NCBI GenBank assembly: GCA_000149265.1 | Contig: CH003313.1 | Location: 951,151 to 1,015,150, forward strand | DNA length: 64,000 nt | Origin: Ciona savignyi | Taxonomy: Eukaryota > Chordata > Ascidiacea > Phlebobranchia > Cionidae | Direction: 5' to 3' | Shown here: positions 10,433 to 23,154 of the stretch, piece after piece | Layout of the letters: each line of letters starts with the position of its first letter | How positions within the stretch are numbered: the stretch's first letter is position 1 | Notes under the pieces: generated by a model | What the model was told of the DNA's origin: nothing | Databases searched by the model: none | Seen by the model: only the letters and a program-made list of their open reading frames with translations | Position numbers and translations under genes: made by a program

Positions 10433-13400
10433 TTAGTTGACGAGACTTCCCACAATATCTCCCGCCATTTCAACAGAGTCCTGTAGAGGAAAATTATTTA
10501 TTTGGTAAGGTTGGTCTAAAATTTAAATGTTTAGTTCCATGAGCCAAAAATAAAATGATAGAGCAAATCCGGAAATAGTAATTTTTATAAGCTAATCACT
10601 GAAAATATAAACAAAAGTCAATCAAATAAATTTTACTGATCACGCAAAACTATAATGTCGTGGACACACACATTTTAGTAAAATAAAAACCCATACATGG
10701 TTCATGGTTAAAGGACAGGATTTGTAGATTTATCTTAGCGGTTGGTAAAGTAAAGGGTACGTTATTACATTTTTCTAGCTTAACTCAACATGTTTTGTTG
10801 ACTTACTTATATTCTATAAAGCTGTAAATCTTACCTGAAAGGAGGTGATCACAAGATTGTTCAAAGTAAAGCCGTAAATAGTCGGGATAGAAAACCCGCC
10901 TTGGAGTACCGCTGGATGTAAAACAAATTAATCGACGTCTTGGTAAATGGAACCGAATACTTACAATTGATTGCTGGCAATGCACTATTTTGTATCACTC
11001 CATCAAGAATAATTTTAATCCCCCCAAGCGAAACTTGCCCGACGATACTTCTATTCACCTCCAGTGAATATTGAACTGACGTAATTTCCGCAGTGACGTT
11101 GTGCCCGACTGCTCGAACGTTCCCAAACAACGTCATATTCTGTAATATGAAAACAAAAAATACATGAATGAAAAACTAAACTAATATAGGAAACAATAAA
11201 CATTCTGATGGATTTATGGATAGAACAACCTTTTATGATCGAGGCACTTTTAAAAACTTCTTGAATTTGAGAGCACTTTGCAATCAAAAATGGTTTCAAA
11301 AATATAAAAAATAATAAAAATAATATCCAGTAGTTTTGGTTGCGGAGCACTGGGCTAGTAAGGGAAATGGGGACAAAGACAGTTATTTTTTGGGCCGGGG
11401 CCATTGCAGTGTGTTGTGACTTTGATATAGCCCAACTACATCGGCCCACCTATTTAAACAAATGCATCGAAGAAAATATCGTTCGTTAGGAGTTAGGGTC
11501 AAAATCGAATCAAACAGGTTTGATCATGACGTACGAAACTAACAGTTTATATCTCAGAAATACCGCCATATTAATTGTAAAAATAGTTTACAAATGGGCG
11601 TATTTCATTTATCAGCTAGTTTGTTTGTCTTTTTTAAACAAAGAAAAACAAGACAAAGAAGTACTTTTTTATTTAAGGCCAGTGTTATGCTTTTTTCATT
11701 AATTTCTTTCTCAAATAAACCATGTTTCTTCACTCACGGCATATAGAGACAGTGCTTCGATTGGAATTCCGTTTTCTTCAACGATAAATTGAATGTTCAT
11801 AATCCCCATCAATGTAATTCCAGTGGGCGTTATATCCACTGCCGGTGGGTGAAGCACAGATAGTTGTAAATTTACTTGGCTGCAATAATAAACAATTAAA
11901 CGGTCGCGTGGTTGAATGGTTAACGCGACCTATTAATATACTAGTTCGATATATAAAATGGACTGATTGACGAGCCAATCATGGTATCGAAACTGAGGCC
12001 GGTAAAATAAATAAAAAAGAAATTTTTTTTATTTAAGGCATTGTATTAGAACATAGATTTTTATATAAAATCTTGCGACTTACTTGCCAAAAGCATTATT
12101 CAGATAGAAGCCTGGAATTAACAAACCCAGCAACGATGTAGTCAGGGTAAATGAGACAAAGCCTTGGATCTGCAAATATAAACAAATTGTTGTACACCTT
12201 TGTAAACTATTCTTACCGTTAAAATTTTAACATTACTAATTGCTGATGATATTTACATGTTAATAGAATAACGATTTTTTCATAAGTTTATTGATCAAAA
12301 CTGGACAATGTGCATCTGTGAATTTGTAAGTATTTAAATTTAATAGCAACGAATTTTACATTATATTTAGTTGTGTGAATTCCACAAGACAACATCTATG
12401 ATTCGTGTGGTAAAAGTATTTTTGTGGACCAGACCAAGCATCAACGCAGCTTCACTCGATTCCAATCTATGTTTTTTGTGCCTCTATCGGGTAACTCTCG
12501 TAACTATGACTATAAACAGATTTATGGACATAAAGCTGTCGCGAGTCATGCACCCATCGCTTAGTCGTCATGGCGATGTTTAAATTACCACAAATACTAT
12601 TCGAGTAAAAAAACTTATATTTATGACCCGGCTCGCCTATAATGAAAGAAAAAGGCTTACCTGTTGTGGGGTTAGAGTTAAAAGTCCGGATGCATGCAGC
12701 GAGGATAATAAAGTTTCAATCGTGTATTTTCCAACCATAACTTTCAACATTTGGTCGGAACTTGTAAAATCATGAAGTGCAGTTCGCATGTACGGGTAGC
12801 TGGATTAAAAGATTGTTGCCACTTTAATCTAAATTAGTCGGGATCGGGGTAATGCGAAATTTCAAACAAATGTGATTAAATTGAAAGTATTCCGTTGGGT
12901 GTATGTGGTTATATTACAAGATAGATTATTGTTTTTAGTTCTTATTGTTGTTTTTTTATTACGTTATATTTACATATTTAAACTTGGCCACAATGCCACA
13001 AAAGCAACACAACTACTATCAAGTTAATGTTTTAGGCGGGGTTCTGCATTGTCTAAATATAAAGTTCTTTGCTAAAATATCATCTTATACAAAACTTTGG
13101 CCGTACCTAAACTAGAATTTACCTTATGGACGAATCATTTCCAGGGTAACACTTTCCGCTGACTGCAACTTGCAAAGAATTTCTCCCAACTATAGGCTGC
13201 CCATATAGTGAGGCATCCATTTTGATCGTGCTAATTATTGGCAGTCCACCTAAAACATACACACATTTACTGTGCCGTAAAAATCAAGGCAAGTCTTGCG
13301 CCAGATTTAAACCTTACCATGGACCAATTCCGTTAAGTTACGTTCCCTCACAAGATTTTATTAAATTGTCTTTATAAGCGGAAGTATCTGACGAGTGAAA

Positions 13401-16400
13401 CTGTCTTAGTCGTGGTGTTTAAATAAGTGTTTTGTTGAGTAACCATAAAGTTGACTCTCGTATGTTGGTACGGTAGCATGTGGTAGGCTTCGTGGCATCG
13501 TTTCTTGTTATTTTGTGCAGTTTTCTAATAGTCGAGCGAGCATAGCTTCATAAAATTAAATGTTGTTTGTGCATTTTCTATTTGTTTTTTTAGAACAAAA
13601 TTTACAACGTAAAGATGGATACCAGCTCGAATGTTTCAAGAAGACCTTTGGTTCAGACATCTCCGCTTTAGATTTAAGTAGTAAAAAAATCCAAGGCTTC
13701 ATGTGTCAAGGTTTGAGTGACAAACCCTTTTGTGAGGCCAGTTAGCATTGGAGAGATATGGAAAAAGAATCGGTGGAATGTATCAAGAACTGCCGTTGTC
13801 TCGTTCCACTAGATTCAAGATTCAAACGGACCAATCAATTCCAATAAACAACGCACTGCGGTAACTCCGGAAACCCGACCGTGGACACTTATAGCCAATT
13901 AACTGGCATAACGCCTCATGCGTGTTCTCGCCTCCGGGGGAAATTTGACTGTGTTATTCAATTAAAAAAAAAATCAAAAAATTCATTTGTACCATTCTAA
14001 GCCACCAATTAGTCTTTAAATATATTCGTCTCTGAATAATTAAAGTCAACCTACCAAGTCGTGTAGTGAAAAAGGTGTTAACGCTTTGACCCAAATAAGT
14101 TCTCAGTGTTGAGCACATCTGTAATATACGTCATCTTAGAACAAATATATACAATATATGTACAAGTAGATCTATCTGCTGAAGAAATGAAGGACATAAT
14201 TACACGGTCAACGCGATACGTCTTTATAAGCCATATAACCCGGTTTAAATAACATATACTTACAACTGTGTTTAGTGAGTTGCTATTTAAATTCTGTTCC
14301 ACGGTATATTTTAAGCTCTTGAGGTGGCCTGGAGATAATCCATCGACGTCCAGCACTCCCGGCTTGGTTGCAACCCAACAATTGGTTGCAGTGGCCTGTC
14401 AAATATGTTATAAGCCATCACAATATTATAACAGAAGACTGTTAAATTTAATTAGCGGTTGATTATCTTTAAGCAACCAAATCTAATAAACGACAGGTGT
14501 TTTGGCTACGAGTTGAAGCTACCATTGAGGAAATAAAAAAAACAACAATAAGCAATCTATTTCCACGGGACTTATTTAAAAGTTGAAATGACAATTTTAA
14601 AAGTTATAATGAACCCACCGCAAGAAAATCATTAACGTTGGTCAGCTCAATGTGTGTGACGACATTCGAGTCGCTGAATGTGATTGTAAACGGTCCATCT
14701 TCCACGATGCTAAAAACATTTAAATTTCTGTTACATTGTATGTGTATTAATGACAAAAACGCAACAGTAATTCGCTTTAATTACGTGATTTTCTGAATTT
14801 AATTTTAAACCCATATAGGCATCGTTGCTAAAAGCGTTTTTGTACATAATTCGGCATATGCATTATTCGCAGACCGATAACAGTTATAGACTATAACCGG
14901 ACAAACACAAGATAATAAAGTAAAAGGGTAACCAAAGTAAAAATAAATTAATTAAATACAAATCTTAGCTAAAACAACTTTTCCTTCAGTTTGGTCCTTA
15001 TGGTATTATGTCAACGATTGATTTTATTCCTCCAAAATAGTACGAAATGTAAAGGAATTATTGAATTTATTGTGATTTTTTTATTGTGAAGAAAATTATT
15101 GATGGTGTTACCTGTCTGCCAAACGAACTTGGTACGTTCCGGAAAGCACTATCGTAAGGGTGGTTGTATGAAACGCTAAAGTCCGGGGATAAAGAGCGGT
15201 GATTTTGGCTGCACCGTTAAAATCTACAGAAGCCAATTCTGTGCTGCAAATACAGAATATAAAGATCCTTGTTTCTGCGTAGATTTCTAGCTAGCCGAAG
15301 ATAATAAGTTTTCATATATTATATAATATAAAATATTATTTTAAATTAACAACAGTTGATATGGCTCAAGTATGCTACTTGAGAAAGGTAATTAGATTTC
15401 TTAAACTAATATTGCATAATCCGGTTGTAGCCCATTTATATTTATTTATATAAGGGAAATATACTTTGTATGTAAATATATATCCATTGATTTCCTGTGT
15501 AATTTAAAAAGATCTCGGAATTTCGCTCATTTTATACAAAAGAATTCTCTTACTTGATCAAATTGTACGTGTAAGTTTCATTTCCTAGTTCTTGCATTTC
15601 AGTCATGTCGTTAAAATTTAACGCGGCATTTTGTTGAACAAAAGAAACGACTGCGTCTTTAACTGCAAAAAAGAGCATCAAAATATTTTAATAAACAGTT
15701 TTGCCAAACATCATTTAAACCGTAAAAAACTCGGTTTGGAACTACCGAATAATTAAAAATTGTGTCATGCAATGTACAGAGGTATTTGTTTACCGAAAGT
15801 TGGCCCATAAGTGTACTTTTTACCGGGTCTAGCTTCGAAACCCAAACCACTGGTTCCTTTATCCGATTTATCGTATGTCTGGATAGAATGGGATATACAT
15901 GTTTATCTCCGTAGGCATTAACACACGTGCATTCGTCAGATCACCTTGCGCCCACCGTCGGGTTACCGGAGCTACTGTAGTGTGTAGTGCATAATTCCGA
16001 CCTTTCCTAAATTTAATAGAACCCCCTTCTACTGGGTTCAGGAAATAGTTTTTTAAATGCCTTGCCCAAGGACACAACCGACTGGTTAGCGAACATTTTC
16101 TAATCTAAAACCATTAGGCTGAAAGGCGATGCACTTACTAACGGTTAGTCTGGTGGTAAAGTGCGACGCCTTTCAAACAAAAGGTTTAAGGTTCGAAACT
16201 AATCGGTAGCTAGTCGGTTATGTCCTTTCTGGTTCGAAACTGATCGGTAACTAGTCGGTTGTGTTTTCCTGTCTTTATTACTTAACTAGTGACTATGTTC
16301 GCGTATAGCCGAATAAGTTTTGCTTTCGCCTATATCCACACATGCCTGAAATAAAAAACCTACCCAATTTGATCATCATTGAGTTTCCCTTCAGCTTTAC

Positions 16401-16466
16401 TCCAGGTGCGCAAAAGACAGAAGACACCATTAAAACGAGAACACAAAGACTTACTTTTTGTATCAT
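10433..16466 (-). CDS. BPI/LBP-family lipid-binding protein, secreted
   Basis: Twelve minus-strand exons: 16364-16466, 15554-15662, 15112-15243, 14619-14709, 14264-14395, 13123-13249, 12661-12799, 12084-12169, 11738-11879, 10965-11139, 10835-10911 and 10433-10480. The start at 16466 opens a signal peptide (MIQKVSLCVLVLMVSSVFC) followed by 'APGVKLKG', like the mature start of BPI. Later landmarks fit the two-barrel BPI fold: 'LPIISTIKMDASL' at the domain junction, 'LQLSVLHPPAVDITPTGITL' in the second barrel, and 'VLQGGFSIPTIYGFTLNNL' near the C-terminus. All phases agree except exon 5 to 6, where the strong donor at 14263 gives the wrong phase. A donor four bases later (14259) restores it and gives 454 residues, close to human BPI and LBP (480-490). 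The paired Cys spacing of BPI is not obvious. Expected role: extracellular binding of lipid or lipopolysaccharide. Confidence 0.85.
11895..12025 (+). repeat. SINE-B copy in intron 8 of the BPI-like gene
   Basis: The head reads 'ggtcgcgtggttgaatggttaacgcgacc', then 'gattgacgagccaatcatgg', a B-box-like 'atcgaaact' and an A-rich tail (aaataaataaaaaagaaa). It is opposite in orientation to the host gene. Confidence 0.75.
13830..13960 (+). repeat. SINE-A 3' fragment in intron 5 of the BPI-like gene
   Basis: The stretch 'cactgcggtaactccgg' followed by 'aaacccgaccgtggac' matches the 'gcaatagcttccggtaacccgacggtgg' section of SINE-A in diverged form. Confidence 0.4.
15880..16290. repeat. SINE-A copy (minus) abutting SINE-A head fragments (plus)
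   Basis: From 15880 to about 16136 a nearly complete SINE-A reads on the minus strand, including 'cacaaccgactggttagcg' and 'cccaccgtcgggttaccgg' as seen on plus. From about 16140 the head restarts on the plus strand ('ggttagtctggtggtaaagtg'), with 'gtagctagtcggttatgtcc' duplicated as 'gtaactagtcggttgtgttt'. The two form an inverted pair in intron 1 of the BPI-like gene. Confidence 0.7.
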
Positions 16467-16500
16467 TTTAGCTTTCCTCACTAAAATCTAATAAATGACA

Positions 16501-16510
16501 CTTATAAAAT
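16501..16510 (-). promoter_or_regulatory. Candidate TATA box of the BPI-like gene
   Basis: The minus strand reads ATTTTATAAG about 40 bases upstream of the ATG at 16466. The implied start site near 16475 lies below the in-frame upstream ATG at 16481, which favours the MIQK start. Confidence 0.4.
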
Positions 16511-16589
16511 ACGCACTTTTACATATTGTTCAAACTCTTTAAAATCATAAGGAATAGGATATGACAGTTGTGTTTTAGTCGCATTAATG

Positions 16590-16850
16590 TAAACCCAAGG
16601 AGCGTTGTTACACAGGTACCTGTCAAATTACCTCGTGCCCACCGTCGGATACCAGAGCTGTTGTATAGTGTCGAACCCGTGTGAGACGTTATTTCAGTAT
16701 TCGTACACACAATACATACATAGGTGTGGTCGATGTCCACTTAGTGGCTTGCCCAGCGACACAGACGAAATGCTAGTTAGCAATTTCGAACCTAGCTATC
16801 GGCTGAAAGGAGATACTTTAACCCACAAAGCTATGTGGACCTGCGTTATC
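16590..16850 (-). repeat. SINE-A copy upstream of the BPI-like gene
   Basis: The plus strand shows the family in reverse: 'tgtcaaattacctcgtgccc', 'accgtcggataccagagc', 'cttgcccagcgacacagacg', 'ggctgaaaggagatac'. It ends with 'taacccacaaagct', the complement of the SINE head. Confidence 0.7.
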
Positions 16851-16883
16851 GCAGGGTTTTTTGGTAGAGATGAATATACCTAG

Positions 16884-18060
16884 ACGCACTTAGAAATAAT
16901 TCTTGCACGATGGCCCTTAGGATAAATCTGCATTACCAACTGAAATATAGGTTCCTGGCCAAGATTAACATATGTTCGCTCATTAGTGCTGCACGTTAAC
17001 TGTATGTTTTACTCTGCAATGGTCTTATATGTAGCACAAGCCTAAGGCGGTGTTACATGTCGACACCGATCGCCAGGTACAGGTTGCAAACATTTCTTGT
17101 TTTCACCAGAGGCCAAATTATTCCAGTCGTTCGATGAATCATTACGCAGTGAATTTATTTGGAAGTGACATATGAGTCATCGAAATACGGAAAGTTTTGA
17201 TGCATGCAGGCAATGAACTCGTTATTTTGTTTTTTTTTATGACCTTTTTTCAGCGAATGTTGTCGAATTATTTATCAATTGAAGCTCCTGCAGCAAACAA
17301 ATATATACCAATATATTTTGGAGTATACCAATATATTTTTAATTAAATCGAAAGATAGCTACGGTGCAACAAGCAGTTGATTTGGGCCAAGGATACAGTA
17401 AAACCCCACAGCTACGAAAATGAGTTAATCGACACGAACATTTTCTAATAATCTCGGTTTAATAAAATGATTAAATTTAATCTTATTGATTCTGTAGGTC
17501 CTTCTTTATTGTAAACATGATTAAGTAACATAAAATTTATATTTCATATTAACGCAACAAAATCATGCTGGAAAGATGTAACGAACCAACATGCACCTGT
17601 ATATCCATAAATTTTGCAACAAAAACTAAAACTTAAAAACCTCTGATCGTCATTTTGCCGATAAAGTGACTTTTATTTTCAACTCGATATATGAAAGATT
17701 AAATACGTGGATACAAAAATAAATAGAACACCGAAATATAGCACCAATGATAAAAAACACAACAAATACATACAATAAAAACATGCCTTCACGGCAAAAT
17801 CTATAAAATGTACAGCATATTTGAAATATTTCCCGTTGAGTTAACAAAATGTTATGAAGCTGTAAACATGTATATTATGACAGCCAAACTCAATAAACTA
17901 TCACAAAAATAAATAATACCCTTTTCGGGATAATGTATAAATGCTACGTGTACTGCAGAAAAATACTGTTTATACTGTTTACTGCAAAAATCTTTTACCA
18001 CTTGTGGTTTACCATATTGACATGTTTCAATTGTTGTGTGAAATAATAATATATCATCCC
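16884..18060. other. Intergenic interval between the BPI-like gene and RIC3
   Basis: AT-rich, no exon recognised. The stretch 17300-17340 repeats 'taccaatatattttggag' nearly twice. The part nearest 18060 is probably the RIC3 3' UTR. Confidence 0.4.
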
Positions 18061-18064
18061 ATCT

Positions 18065-21000
18065 TCACAATTCCAATTTAGTCTTAACGTCGTCATGTTC
18101 GAGATTGTTTTGACCAAGAGTTTCCATTTCCTCTGATGAAGAGGTCCAGGATGAAGAATTACCTAAAGAAGATGAATCTTCGCTTAGTATCTCCTCAGAT
18201 GAGTCCTCTTCTTCCAAAGCAGATTTTGAAACGCGTTGTTTCTTCCTATTTATCACTTCGAACTTTTCAACACACCTATTCTCCTGCCTTGAATCATTTT
18301 CATTGAGGCCAACTTTGTCCAATATATCATCAAATGAATCTTTGTGAAAACGAGGTCCAACGTTACCAATATCTTGGTCCAAATCTGATGATTCTTCATC
18401 TGATCTTTGCTCAGTCTTCCTTCTATTTTGTTGGGAGGACATTTCATCGAGAATTTCGGATTGAGATAGATCTTCTGAAGTTGATGAGTCATGTTCAAGA
18501 CGCTCAATCAGCGATCTTCTTTCGTTTAATAACGCTTCTCTCTCCTCATCCTGTGCAGGTACTCCATGCATTGGGAACTTGGGCTGTCGCTGGAGCTTGT
18601 TTATCTCTGAAGTTTGGTCCTCAGAAGAGTCACCATGAGGAGAACTGCTGGAAGATTCATCGGTGGGAACTTCGAAGATTCTTGATCGTTCAGAATCAGA
18701 GCTAAGTACGGGAAAAATTGGAATGAATTGAATTCAAAAAATAAAAAAAAACAGCTGGGTTATTAAATTGTGATAAATCCGGTGGACTTTAATACCAAAT
18801 TATTAATGGGATAAAGCTCAGAAAAAGTACATAAAAATAAGCTGGCTTTAGAATAAGGGTTCACATTGTGGGCCGAAATGTATAATGAACAACTTAAATT
18901 TCACTTTCGTCCCAGTAGGATACGGTTTGATTAAAAATTTTTGGTTATTTCCATTGTATGCAACACACTGTAATACAAATTACACATCTGTAGACGTTTC
19001 CGTTTTATAACTGTTTTCCCACCACTACAATGAAAAGAATTATCCCATATCAGATTATAGTATTAAAATTAATGGGGAAGCACTTATAATAACGTAGTCA
19101 AAATAATTATGGTATGCAATAAATATTAGTTAGAAGTATTACACAAGACAGTAAAGAATACTCTCTAATTTATTTCTATGGGTGGAAAATCACAGGGCAT
19201 TATAACATAGGTAATCGTCAGAATATCTTGTGGCAAAAGTCTAGTTACTGAAGTTATTGATTCGGCTTATATGGTATTGGTATAGTTTTAGTATAACATG
19301 TTAATTAATTTTTAAGCGACCGTTTGCAAAATAAGGGATTTGTTATGGCTCCTAAAAAAATTATAATAAAATGTTCCTTTTACAATTTAGCAAGTTTTAA
19401 ATCAAACCTTGATAACGTATTATTCTCCAAATCCATTTTTTCAAACGTATCGGAAATCACTTTATTTGCTTTCATCAAAATCTTTTGGACAGCTTCTTCC
19501 GATTCCACAAGTTTTTGTTCCAGCTGGTTTAGTTCGTATTCAGCTGGAATTGCAAAACTCAAGAATATCAGCTACACACTCTTGTCTAACCATAATGTGT
19601 AAAGGTCATGACTCGATCATTAACCATAATGTACAGGGAATACACCTTTTTTGCACATTTTGCACACATTGCAATCTCCACCTTTTTTTTACATTTGCGT
19701 TAACCTGTCAGATTACCTTACCTAATCCGCCCATCGTTGGTTTACTGAGATATTACTGTGTGATGCGCATGATTCACATTTCCTTTTTGATAGAACCTAG
19801 TATTTCACTGAATTCGGGCATTGTCCACTACGTGCCCTGCCCGAGGACGAAACCAACTAGTTAGCCACCAGTTTTGAACCTGCAACCTTTTAGCTAAATG
19901 GCGGGACACTAACCCACCAAACTATAAGTCGAACAAGTAAAGAGGTTACTGGTTTCGGACTGTTTGCCAAGTAGGATTGAATCAGCTGCAAGCTAGTACG
20001 CTGTCGTGGGGCACAGGCCAACAAAGAGATTGATGCAAGCGAATTAATAAATTGAACAAAAACTCAAAAACAAAGTTTCTATCATGTCTATAACACAACA
20101 CGATAGTAACTAGACTAAAATAGAATCATAACTGAACTACAAAAGTAAGTGCTTTTTGAAAAGAAAAGGAAATATTTTGCTTAAACTATGGCTTTTCTAC
20201 AGGGTGGGTATGTTAAAGACGCTGCAACAATTTTTTTTTCTAATTTATTTAGATTAGAATTAGATCTAAAGGTTTTTGCTATATTTTGTGTCACAGTGAG
20301 ACAGCTGCATCCCTCTGTATATAATGTCATGAAAAAATATAATATTTTGTACTAACGGCAACCGTGACTTACTTATTTTAGTCTTTTTATTTCCATGCTT
20401 TCCAAAAATGACAGATCTGTGACCTTGGGTTCCATGTGCGATTTCTGGAGATCTTTGCTGTCAATTCAGTTATAAAATAATGATTCTGATACAGGAAATC
20501 AAAATACACTAGTAGCGATATAAATAGTGGAGATTGAGATTAGCCCAAAGCAATTTTAAGAGTTGAGTGGAACTATTACAATACCAGTTACAATAGCATA
20601 CTTTATGTTATCGTATTAATATTTCTGTGTCACAAACAAAGCTGCATACCTTTCTTGTAGTTATCTTGTACATAATATAAGCGACATATAGAAACACAAT
20701 GATGGTGTAGATTGGCGCTAACGTGGTGGCCCAGCCATGCTTAGTGCTTCGTGTTTCTAGGAAGGATTAAAATTTTAATACAACAAACTGGATCAATATT
20801 ATTTTCATTTGGCCGCATTATTCAAGTGTCCAGACATTCTTATACCACTAGTCTATTATGTAGTGGTATTATTAATTCTCTGTATTATAGTCTTTGTACC
20901 ACCCACAGGAATATACAAGAAAATCTAATGTACAACAATTAACATTATTTTATTTCTTGCCAATTTAAAGAACATGAAAACTAGCCAATAATGATGATTT

Positions 21001-22040
21001 GGTGTACATATTTGTTATATTTGTACTCACACGTATTTATCTTAGATCTAAGTAAAGGGGGGGGACTTAATTTTAGTAATGAGAGGAAAGGTACTAATCA
21101 TACATATGGCCTAAATGACAGAAATACTGCTGCAGATTTGCTGCTTCACGCATTTATCATGGACCACATATGAGGCTTGCATTGGACTGAACTAAACAAA
21201 GCTAACTGTATGCTACATGTACAAGTACGATGCATGGTAAATTTTTTTCCGTGACATAAAATTTAACAATTCTACCTTTTGATTTTGCTGCAAAGTTAGG
21301 AGGGGGTGGGCCACCTGGAAATCTGTTTCCTTTGTCAACATCTTGATTGATGCGTGGAGCTAGGAATCAAAAGTTTGAGACTACGATGTAAGATAAATAT
21401 TTACAGGTGTGTTGCATTTTAGAGGTGCACAACAAAGATAGCTGAAAGTTTATGTGTTTAAAAATCAACACTGAGTTTGCTTGAGTTATAGAGTTTCTGG
21501 GCATCCAACAAAAGTGAGTTTCTCATAAAACATCTAAAGGCAGATAGTTCAATCCTTAAAAAAAATAATGCATATAACAAAAAATGGGAAATATAGATAA
21601 ATATTTTTTGCATTTAATTTAGTTGTGCAGGGAAATATTTAGAAAACCTTTCTAAAAGTCTCATAATTATTTCATTGCAATCTCCACTGAGAGTAATATA
21701 CCTAAGAAGTTGGTCAAACTAATCAATAAGATGAAGTAAACTAACTATACCACATGGGCAAACATAACCAGTTAACCATATTTAAAAACTATTCCCAAGT
21801 TGATTACCATAATACATACATATCATTATGAATCTACAAAAAACTTATGTTATCGGCTTTACAGTATAAGTGGGATAAATAATACTTTGTAATAGAGAAA
21901 AACAGTAATTATGTGAGAACTTGAACACATTTAGTCACATTGCTCTTACATGTTTTTGATCCAAAGAAGAAATGGGGAATCACCACAGCAATAAACAAAG
22001 CTGCCAAACCACCATACATAAACAGCCGATGAGTTGACAT
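18065..22040 (-). CDS. RIC3: RIC3-like chaperone for nicotinic acetylcholine-type receptors
   Basis: Six coding exons on minus: 21950-22040, 21276-21359, 20650-20756, 20373-20457, 19408-19543 and 18065-18701. All phases agree and give 379 residues (human RIC3 is 369). The order is that of RIC3: an N-terminal hydrophobic segment (LFMYGGLAALFIAVVIPHFF, ~6-25), a Pro-rich linker (RFPGGPPPPNFAAK), and a second membrane segment 'LAPIYTIIVFLYVAYIMYKI' whose 'PIY..I.FLY..YI' pattern is diagnostic. Next comes a coiled coil (EYELNQLEQKLVESEEAVQK), then a long acidic Ser/Glu-rich cytosolic tail. RIC3 acts in the ER membrane to help fold and assemble nicotinic and 5-HT3 receptors. A short noncoding exon at 23984-24095 ends in a donor (gtatg), and the ATG exon follows an acceptor directly, so the 5' UTR is split. 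Intron 1 carries a 42-base tandem repeat and an interrupted SINE-A. Confidence 0.88.
19590..19950 (-). repeat. SINE-A copy in RIC3 intron 4
   Basis: As written on plus: 'aaccataatgtacagggaat', 'cctgtcagattaccttacc', 'cccatcgttggtttactgag', 'gccctgcccgaggacgaaac', 'ttttagctaaatggcgggac' and 'taacccaccaaactataag'. This is a full-length but diverged reverse copy. Confidence 0.7.
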
Positions 22041-22440
22041 TCTGAAAAATTAAAAGTTTTTAAAAAGAGAATGTATATAAATGTCAATCTACTTTCTGTC
22101 TAAAGGGTAAAAGTCATATTTGTTGTGTTTTATTAGAAAATTGAATCCTGGCTATAGGTAAAACGAAAGAAAGTTAAATTACACAAGTATCCCATTTTTA
22201 GGACAAAACTTAAATTTTAACACAATACTCTTTATTTTATTCCAATTTTATAGAGATTGAACCGAAATTTAATAAATGAATGACAGTTCAACCTTAGATA
22301 AATTGAAATAAATTTCATGAGTATTAATACTAAAGGAATAAAAAAATTACCAAAGAATATCCGCTCATATAGGCTTGTTGTACTTCAAGCACTACAAAAG
22401 TTAATTTACAACAACAATAATAAAAAGTTTGTTATGATTT

Positions 22441-22604
22441 TTACCGGATACCCAATAGATCAATGCCTACAAGACACTTTTTTTACCGGATACCCAATAG
22501 ATCAGTGCCTACAAGACACTTTTTTTACCGGATACCCAATAGATCAATGCCTACAAGACACTTTTTTTACCGGATACCCAATAGATCAATGCCTACAAGA
22601 CACT
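22441..22604. repeat. Tandem repeat, 42-base unit, about 3.9 copies
   Basis: Units start at 22443, 22485, 22527 and 22569, exactly 42 bases apart. They are almost identical (one clear A/G difference, 'caatgcc' versus 'cagtgcc'). Each unit reads 'accggatacccaatagatca' and ends in an oligo-T stretch. As 42 is divisible by three, an open frame with a 14-residue period runs through on plus. It lies in RIC3 intron 1, antisense to that gene, with no other coding sign. High identity suggests recent expansion. Confidence 0.9.
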
Positions 22605-23154
22605 CTTAGTTTAGTATTTGGATGTCTTCAGACTTTATTTAAAATCAGTAATAGCAAAAAAGTGTTAAAACAAATTTCCCCAAGGTATTAGACACCGGTA
22701 TTTGAAGTTTTTATTCAATGTTAAAAACGAAATAAATGTTATTTATATTGACTAGTTTTGATAATATATACATTTGGTTTTTCTGACTGCAGTAAGAACT
22801 AAAAGTCATGATTTGTATTAGTTTTACACTGTTTTATTTACTGTACCCCATGTTAAAATATCATACAGTAATTTGGAATTAACGAATCTAAATTATATCA
22901 TTTAAATCATTGCTTGGTCAACACATTTTTTAAATTTTCCAGTAATCCACACTTTTATGCAAAATATTATTCTAAGTGATTCAAATGTCAAATTAAGCTT
23001 ATAATGCAAATATACTCCTAGATTTTTAACAGTCAAAGTCTTATATATTACAACACATTTACTTGCAGACTAACATCAATATCATTGCATGAGGAACTGT
23101 TTAAACTAAGCATATGTGTTGTTTTGCTATAATTAAGTGATATCATAATTTATC

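Noticed and set aside
22317-22691. 124-codon plus-strand frame with FTGYPIDQCLQDT repeats
   Set aside because: Created by the 42-base tandem repeat, antisense in a RIC3 intron, no signal or family match.
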